Origin: Betaproteobacteria bacterium
Lineage (GTDB): Bacteria > Pseudomonadota > Gammaproteobacteria > Burkholderiales > JAEUOS01
Length of the DNA: 64,000 nt
Reading direction: 5' to 3'
NCBI GenBank assembly: GCA_028292405.1
Contig: JAQGMJ010000010.1
Location: 19,242 to 83,241, forward strand
Shown here: in pieces, positions 59,431 to 64,000 of the stretch
Numbering within the stretch: position 1 is the first letter of the stretch
How the letters are laid out: each line of letters starts with the position of its first letter
Made by a program: the position numbers and the translations under genes
The notes under the pieces: generated by a model
What the model was told of the DNA's origin: nothing
Seen by the model: only the letters and a program-made list of their open reading frames with translations
Database searches by the model: none

Positions 59431-60075
59431 CTACGCTGCTTTGGCGAATTCGGCCTGGACTTGTTTTTCGTAGGCGAGGAGTTTTTGTACGCTGGGACGC
59501 TGCTCCATGCGCTGGAGATGGGTGGTGCAGTTCTTGAACACGGTGGTGTCGGGGCCGAAGAAAGTGCAGCGGCGGAAGCACCAGTAGAAGTAGGCGTCGG
59601 CGCAGGTGAAATGGTCGAAGAACCATTCGCGGCCGGCGAGCATGTCTTCGGCGATGGCGAAGTATTCGAAGGCGGAGTGGGAGCCGTGGGCGCGCACGTT
59701 GTCGGCGGTGCCGGGCAGGTCGCAGTAGCGCTCGGGGCGGGCCTGCTGGGTGAGCTTGGGGTGGATGCCGGAGGCGCACCAGGCCATCACGGAGATGGCT
59801 TTGGCGTATTGCATGGGGTCGCTGGGCAGCAGCTTGGCTTGCGGGTACTGGCGCGCGATCCATATCTGGATGGCGACGTTTTCCGTCAGCGGGTCGCCGT
59901 CGATGATCAGGGCGGGCACGCGTTGCTTGGGGTTGATGCGGCGGTATTCGGCGCTGTCGTTTTCGCCCTTCTTCAGGTTGACGGCGAGCGTGTCGAATTC
60001 GGCGCCGGCTTCCGTGAGCAGGATGTAGGGAACGAGGGAGCAGGCGACGGGGGAATAGGCGAGAGTGAGTTTCAT
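59431..60075 (-). CDS. glutathione S-transferase family protein
   Basis: The 214-residue protein has an N-terminal thioredoxin-like domain (MKLTLAYSPVACSLVPYI with the catalytic S/C region, and RVPALIIDG with the cis-proline, LTENVAI with the GSH-binding E-N/S) and a C-terminal helical domain. The C-x-S arrangement suggests a beta-class enzyme. It lies 24 bases after the GMC oxidoreductase gene on the same strand, so both may be co-expressed. Confidence 0.9.
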   Translation of the reverse strand: MKLTLAYSPVACSLVPYILLTEAGAEFDTLAVNLKKGENDSAEYRRINPKQRVPALIIDGDPLTENVAIQIWIARQYPQAKLLPSDPMQYAKAISVMAWCASGIHPKLTQQARPERYCDLPGTADNVRAHGSHSAFEYFAIAEDMLAGREWFFDHFTCADAYFYWCFRRCTFFGPDTTVFKNCTTHLQRMEQRPSVQKLLAYEKQVQAEFAKAA

Positions 60076-60099
60076 CTGGAGTTTCGTTCGGGGGAAAGA

Positions 60100-61761
60100 T
60101 CAGGCCTGCAGCAAAAAATCCGCCGCGCGCTCGGCGACCATCATGGTAGGTACGTTGGTGTTGCAGCGGGAGATGATGGGCATGGCGGAGCAGTCGACCA
60201 CGCTCAAACCTTCGACGTCGCGCACGTTGCAGCGCGCGTCCTGCACGGCCTGGGCATCGCCCTCGGCGCCCATGCGGCAGGTGCCGGCGGGGTGATAGGT
60301 GGAGAAAGTGCGCTCGCCGACCATGGCGGCGTGCCAGGCTTCGGTCTGCATCACGGCCTCATCCGTGTTGCCGACCTTGATCAGGTGGTCGAGCGTCAGG
60401 CGGCGCAGCCAGGCGGGGCCGTCCAGCGCGGCGGCCAGGGTGTGGCTGATGGCGTTGTTGATCGGCGTGGGGTCGTTCAGGCGGCGCACCCATTCGGAGT
60501 AACCCTGGGCGAAGGCTTCGTGGCGCACGGCGCGCACGGCGGGGTGGGCCATCAGCGAGGCGGCACGGGCCATGCCGAGCACCATGCGCCGGCGGTCGCG
60601 CGCATCGCTGAAAAAATTGAAGTCGATTTGCGGGTGGGTGTGCGGGTCGGGCGAGGCAAGCTTCACCGAGCCGCGCGACAGCGGGTGGTTGAGGATGACG
60701 CCGAGAGCGGCGATGCCATGGCCGACGCCGTGCCAGGAGGATTTGTTCATCACCATCATCTGCATTTCGGCGCGCACGCTGTCGTCGAGGCCGGAGGAGA
60801 AGCGCAGGCCGGTGATGAACTGGGCGCGCAGGTCGTGGCTCTGGCGCGCGTTCGGTTTCAAATGCGCGGCGAGGTAGACGACGGCGTGGTTCATCAGGTT
60901 GCGGCCGACGCCGGGGAGGTCTGCAATCACCGGGATGTCCATCAGTTGCAGCTCGGCGGCGGGGCCGATGCCGGAGCGCAGCAGCACGGCGGGCGAGTGG
61001 ATGCCGCCGCAGGCGACGATGACGCGGCGCGCTTCATGTTGCGTGCGCTGGCCGTTGTGGACGGCGATCACGCCGGTGCAGCGCTTGCCGTCGAAGCGCA
61101 GTTGCTCCACCGTGGTGTCACATTCGATTTTCAGGTTGACGCGCTGGCGCACGGGAGCGTCGAGGTAGGCGGCGGCGGCGTGCGCGCGCACGCGGTTCAT
61201 CGATAGCGGATAAGGGCCGCAACCGTCATCGAAATTGGTGTTCATGTCGGCTACGTAGGGGATGCCCTGCTCGTTGGCCGCCTTGAGGATGGCGCTGTTG
61301 AAGGCCGGCCAGTGCTCGGGGAAGACGCGGCGAATCGAGACAGGGCCGTGCTGGTTGTGCGCAACGCCGTCGAAGTCGGCGTCGGCTTCGAGCTTGCGAA
61401 AATACGGCAGCACATCGGCGGCGCTCCAGCCGGGCAGGCCCCAGGCGTCGTACACCTCGGGCGCGCCGCGCAGGGCGACCATGCCCATCAGGCTGCTGCC
61501 GCCGCCCATGATGCGGCCCTGCTGGTAGGAGGTGAGGCCGCCGTTGCCGATGGCGCCCATTTTCACCTTGAGGTCGGGCCACTGGTAGGCGGTGTTGGCG
61601 TAGGAGCGCGGGTGCAGATCCTCGATGTCGCCGGGCACGGCGCCGGGGGGCGTGTCGCGGCCGGCTTCAAGCAGGAGCACGGTTTGGCCGTTGGCCGAGA
61701 GACGGTTGGCCAGCACGCAGCCGGCGGCGCCGGCGCCGACGATGAGGTAGTCCCAGATCAT
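60100..61761 (-). CDS. GMC family oxidoreductase (choline dehydrogenase-like)
   Basis: The 553-residue FAD enzyme has the dinucleotide-binding motif VGAGAAGCVLANRL (residues 8-21), GRIMGGGSSLMGM (FAD), GGIHSPAVLLRSGIGP (GMC signature 2) and a C-terminal YHPAGTCRMG with the catalytic histidine. It oxidises an alcohol. No betaine pathway gene is near, so choline is not assured as substrate. It precedes the GST gene. Confidence 0.93.
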   Translation of the reverse strand: MIWDYLIVGAGAAGCVLANRLSANGQTVLLLEAGRDTPPGAVPGDIEDLHPRSYANTAYQWPDLKVKMGAIGNGGLTSYQQGRIMGGGSSLMGMVALRGAPEVYDAWGLPGWSAADVLPYFRKLEADADFDGVAHNQHGPVSIRRVFPEHWPAFNSAILKAANEQGIPYVADMNTNFDDGCGPYPLSMNRVRAHAAAAYLDAPVRQRVNLKIECDTTVEQLRFDGKRCTGVIAVHNGQRTQHEARRVIVACGGIHSPAVLLRSGIGPAAELQLMDIPVIADLPGVGRNLMNHAVVYLAAHLKPNARQSHDLRAQFITGLRFSSGLDDSVRAEMQMMVMNKSSWHGVGHGIAALGVILNHPLSRGSVKLASPDPHTHPQIDFNFFSDARDRRRMVLGMARAASLMAHPAVRAVRHEAFAQGYSEWVRRLNDPTPINNAISHTLAAALDGPAWLRRLTLDHLIKVGNTDEAVMQTEAWHAAMVGERTFSTYHPAGTCRMGAEGDAQAVQDARCNVRDVEGLSVVDCSAMPIISRCNTNVPTMMVAERAADFLLQA

Positions 61762-61901
61762 TTTGTCCCGCTTGTAGTTGTTGACGCTGTGGCGTCGTTG
61801 CGGCGATTGTAGGGGAGGATGGGCGCAGGGCCGCGTTTATGGGATTGATTAGGCACGCGCATCGCGTAACATGCGGGCTTGACCTGCCAACGCCCCTCAC
61901 C

Positions 61902-62402
61902 GTGACCGAAGAAACCCCGAACCAGAACGCCGACGACAACCCAACCCAGGAGGCCACGCTGTGGCGCGACGACGGCTGGACCGCGCGGGTGATCAAGAAC
62001 ATCGACGACGACGGCTGGGCGGTAGAGATGACCCTGGACGGCGAGGCCGAGCCGGCGCTGACAGGGCCCTGGACCATGGGGCGCGACAAGAAGAACCCGA
62101 AGCCGCTGGACGCCAACGCCTTCCACACGCTGGTGAAGACGGCTTCCGAAGTGCTGATGCGCCACGAGCAGCACAAGCATGCGATGCTGCACAAGAGCGT
62201 GACGGTGAGCGCGCGCGAGATGCGGGTGACGGTGAACCTGGACATTCAGGCGGATGAGGATGACCCGTCGGCGCTGTTGACGGCCTTCGACGAAGGCGGC
62301 GAGCAGTTGGCGCAGGTGCGGGTGGCGCCGAACTACGTGCTGAGCCGCAGCAACGCGGAGAAGTGGGTGGAGGGCGGATTCAAGGCGCCGCGCCAGGGGT
62401 GA
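61902..62402 (+). CDS. conserved hypothetical protein
   Basis: The 166-residue cytoplasmic protein is acidic at the N-terminus, then reads LWRDDGWTARVIKNIDDDGWAVEM and GPWTMGRDKKNPKPLD, a pattern I associate with uncharacterised betaproteobacterial proteins. The GTG at 61902 was chosen for its position right before the conserved part; an ATG at 61839 is in frame. No membrane segment or enzymatic motif is seen. It precedes a small ORF by 32 bases. Confidence 0.7.
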   Translation: MTEETPNQNADDNPTQEATLWRDDGWTARVIKNIDDDGWAVEMTLDGEAEPALTGPWTMGRDKKNPKPLDANAFHTLVKTASEVLMRHEQHKHAMLHKSVTVSAREMRVTVNLDIQADEDDPSALLTAFDEGGEQLAQVRVAPNYVLSRSNAEKWVEGGFKAPRQG

Positions 62403-62434
62403 AATGCGATTTGACGAGACAGCGGGCAAAAGCC

Positions 62435-62686
62435 ATGAGTTCTCCCCTTGGATTTCCCTCGTTCGACAATCCCTTCAGCCAGCGTCTTGACCCGCAATGG
62501 TCGGCGCAGTGGATACGCCGCACCCTGACCGACGAGCCGGGCAAGGGCATGGGCGCGCCGTTCTCGGAGGCGCAGGCGCAATTGTTCTTGCGGGTGTGCG
62601 GGCGCAATCCGGGCGTGAGCGCGGCGGACTATGCGGACATGGCGCTGCTGGACCGCATGTGGTTCTGGATCGACACGCACCGCTAG
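62435..62686 (+). CDS. small conserved hypothetical protein
   Basis: The 83-residue protein starts at 62435 (MSSPLGFPSFDNPFSQRLDP) and contains QAQLFLRVCGRNPGVS and a terminal ADMALLDRMWFWIDTH. It is probably soluble. No family was recognised. It is in a unit with the preceding gene and ends before a strong terminator. Confidence 0.65.
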   Translation: MSSPLGFPSFDNPFSQRLDPQWSAQWIRRTLTDEPGKGMGAPFSEAQAQLFLRVCGRNPGVSAADYADMALLDRMWFWIDTHR

Positions 62687-62702
62687 GCCAAGGCACCAAA
62701 TA

Positions 62703-62730
62703 AAAAGCCGCCCCAAGGGCGGCTTTTTTA
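62703..62730. terminator. intrinsic terminator
   Basis: Stem AAAAGCCGCCC and its complement with a 3-base loop, T-tract on the plus strand and A-tract on the left, so it may serve both converging genes. Confidence 0.9.
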
Positions 62731-62743
62731 AGCGGCGCGCGGA

Positions 62744-63010
62744 TCAGCCGATCATGGTCTCGCTGGGTACGCCGGAGGGCGGGACGCCTGCGTCGTTATT
62801 GATGCGGTTGTGGTCACCTTGGCGCCGGCCTTCGGCGGCAGTCTGCTGCAGATTGGCTTCGGCACGGGCGCGCTTGATTTTCATCGCTTGATGGGTGGCC
62901 GGCTGGGTTGCCGTGGGCGCGGGCTTGGCGGCTTCCGCGGCAAATGCGGACCCGGCAAACGCCACCGCCAAGGTGGCCGGAAGAAGCAGCTTGATCAGGG
63001 GGGCGTTCAT
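62744..63010 (-). CDS. small secreted hypothetical protein
   Basis: The 88-residue protein has a signal peptide (about residues 1-25, ending AFA) and a charged, low-complexity body (KIKRARAEANLQQTAAEG). An AGGAGAAATTCG site precedes the ATG at 63010. No family was recognised. Confidence 0.65.
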   Translation of the reverse strand: MNAPLIKLLLPATLAVAFAGSAFAAEAAKPAPTATQPATHQAMKIKRARAEANLQQTAAEGRRQGDHNRINNDAGVPPSGVPSETMIG

Positions 63011-63201
63011 CGAATTTCTCCTGGAAACGTGGCCGGGTGGGATGCCCGACGTCAATGTAACGAAGCTTACGGCCGGGCGCTTTTTCGCTCTGTCGGCCGG
63101 GACGGATAAACGTGTAGGCGGGCGCAGGACAGGAAAGCCGCGCGAACGGCTTTTGCGCGGATTTGCACCAAAATCCGGCTGTTCGCGGTAAGGGTATGTT
63201 T

Positions 63202-63237
63202 GCGCCTACGTCAGGCTCAGCAAGGCGCCTACATCAG
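63202..63237 (+). repeat. 13-base direct repeat upstream of a small membrane protein
   Basis: GCGCCTACGTCAG (63202-63214) and GCGCCTACATCAG (63225-63237), 23 bases start to start, about two DNA turns. It is located 64 bases upstream of the lmo0937-type gene and may be a regulator site. The rest of 63011-63300 shows no gene. Confidence 0.45.
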
Positions 63238-63300
63238 CGGACCCGCCGGCCGCTTATTCTTGCGCCATGGTCCTCGTGGCCCAATTCCAAGGAGATGGAC

Positions 63301-63450
63301 ATGCTGTTTACGATCGCGATTGTTCTGCTGGTGCTGTGGGCCCTGGGCCTGATTACTTCCTTCACGGCCGGCGGCCTGATCCACATTCTGCTGGTGGTCG
63401 CCCTGATCATGATCGTGGTAAATCTGGTCAGCGGTCGCCGCGCGCTATAG
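63301..63450 (+). CDS. lmo0937-type small membrane protein
   Basis: The 49-residue protein has two hydrophobic helices (LFTIAIVLLVLWALGLI and HILLVVALIMIVVNLV) joined by TSFTAGGLI, matching the lmo0937 family of very small membrane proteins. The AAGGAG at 63289-63294 is 6 bases before the ATG at 63301; another ATG at 63295 overlaps the site. These proteins are often stress-induced, but the function is unknown. Confidence 0.85.
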   Translation: MLFTIAIVLLVLWALGLITSFTAGGLIHILLVVALIMIVVNLVSGRRAL

Positions 63451-63475
63451 CGCGAAAGCTCGACCCGCGGTAATC

Positions 63476-63506
63476 GGGGCGCCTGCGGGCGCCCCGTTGT
63501 TTTTTT
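63476..63506 (+). terminator. intrinsic terminator
   Basis: Stem GGGGCGCC/GGCGCCCC with a TGCG loop followed by GTTG and seven T, 26 bases after the small membrane protein gene. Confidence 0.85.
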
Positions 63507-63621
63507 GGGCGACCGCAGCCATCTTGCGAGGGCGCGGATGATAAAATCGGGGGGCTGGCCAGGCTGTCGCCGTTTGGCGTCTTTCTGGCTCTTTTTCGCC
63601 CCATTTCCGGAACACAAAGCC

Positions 63622-64000
63622 ATGCAAGCCGCTTTCGACGTCGCCCGTGCCCGTTTCAACATGATCGAGCAGCAGATCCGTCCCTGGGACGTGCTCGATA
63701 CCGACATCCTGGAACTGCTCTGCGTCGTCCGGCGCGAGGAGTTCGTGCCGCTCGCCCACCGGGGCCTGGCGTTCGTCGACATGGAGATCCCGCTGCTGGG
63801 CAGCGAGGAAGAAGCCATGCGCAAGGGCCACTGCATGCTGTCGCCGAAGGTGGAAGCCCGCCTGCTGCAGGACCTCAAGCTCAAGCCCACGGACAAGGTG
63901 CTGGAGATCGGCGCCGGTTCCGGCTACATGGCGGCGCTGCTCGCGCACCGCTCGGCGCGGGTGATCACGCTGGAGATCGAGCCGCAGCTGGCGAAGATGG
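63622..64000 (+). CDS. protein-L-isoaspartate O-methyltransferase, C-terminus cut by window edge
   Basis: The first 126 residues are present. MQAAFDVARARFNMIEQQIRP is the typical start, CMLSPKVEARLL is at the substrate-side helix and VLEIGAGSGYMAALLA is the SAM-binding motif I. PCMT-family enzymes repair isoaspartyl residues; in betaproteobacteria a variant of this family often precedes tolC. The gene runs off the right edge, so the catalytic C-terminal half is not seen. Confidence 0.88.
   Translation, partial: MQAAFDVARARFNMIEQQIRPWDVLDTDILELLCVVRREEFVPLAHRGLAFVDMEIPLLGSEEEAMRKGHCMLSPKVEARLLQDLKLKPTDKVLEIGAGSGYMAALLAHRSARVITLEIEPQLAKM

Noticed and set aside
59461..61206. Plus-strand ORF (581 codons) opposite the GST and GMC oxidoreductase genes
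   Set aside because: Antisense frame rich in G, A, V, H; the opposite strand has clear enzymes.

Overview
The window is 64 kb of GC-rich chromosome from a betaproteobacterium, most likely of the order Burkholderiales. The evidence is the strong GC bias at third codon positions, the split GlyQ/GlyS glycyl-tRNA synthetase, the ThiS/ThiG and ThiC thiamine genes, the heptose phosphatase GmhB (lipopolysaccharide synthesis), and the many periplasmic binding proteins of the TRAP, ABC and tripartite-tricarboxylate types. The family is not resolved; an Oxalobacteraceae-like origin is a weak guess. There is no rRNA, prophage, insertion sequence or CRISPR array. One tRNA is present.

Layout. 1-6.4 kb: a low-GC GIY-YIG gene cut by the left edge, a polysaccharide deacetylase, a flavin reductase, a five-PAS GGDEF-EAL protein and a ModA-like binding protein. 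6.5-18 kb: housekeeping genes (alaS, glpK, a lone receiver protein, glyQS, gmhB, an acyltransferase, a YgjP-type metallopeptidase, gloA, rsmA). 18-34.3 kb: a catabolic region. A carboxymuconolactone-decarboxylase-like protein, a beta-hydroxyacid dehydrogenase, a metallo-lactonase, gabD and an enoyl-CoA hydratase run on the plus strand. A TRAP transporter, an SDR, an ABC importer, a crotonase, a family III CoA transferase, an amidase and an acyl-CoA dehydrogenase run on the minus strand. Together they look like uptake and CoA-linked breakdown of small organic acids or sulfonate/aromatic compounds, but the substrate cannot be read from sequence. 34.4-38.7 kb: an EEP-family hydrolase with clsB (cardiolipin synthesis), a DUF2062 protein, a cupin and a TctC-type binding protein. 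38.8-41.2 kb: a membrane glutaredoxin, then rtcB and a small basic protein behind a long structured leader. 41.2-49.3 kb: DUF1304, tRNA-Gly(CCC), DUF72, thiS-thiG, trmB, an LprI-like protein, uppP, a Cys-cluster protein, two small ORFs and thiC with its TPP riboswitch. 49.3-51.6 kb: a lower-GC island with repeats and two orphan proteins. 51.6-64 kb: a Cys-type alpha/beta hydrolase, an ABC-2 exporter, a hybrid histidine kinase with a receiver protein, an OmpR-type regulator, two PsiF-repeat proteins, a GST, a GMC oxidoreductase, small proteins, and a protein-isoaspartate methyltransferase cut by the right edge.

The most striking non-coding feature lies upstream of rtcB (39.43-39.78 kb). A near-consensus promoter is preceded by two palindromes and followed by about 270 bases of leader. 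By inspection the leader folds into a three-way junction with a GCAA-capped arm, contains a 9-codon ORF, and ends in an intrinsic terminator just before the rtcB ribosome site. A heptamer complementary to one arm also lies across the 5' side of that terminator, so a terminator/antiterminator switch is possible. A second compact module (TATAAT box, hairpin, intrinsic terminator) sits between gabD and the enoyl-CoA hydratase gene at 21.87-21.99 kb.
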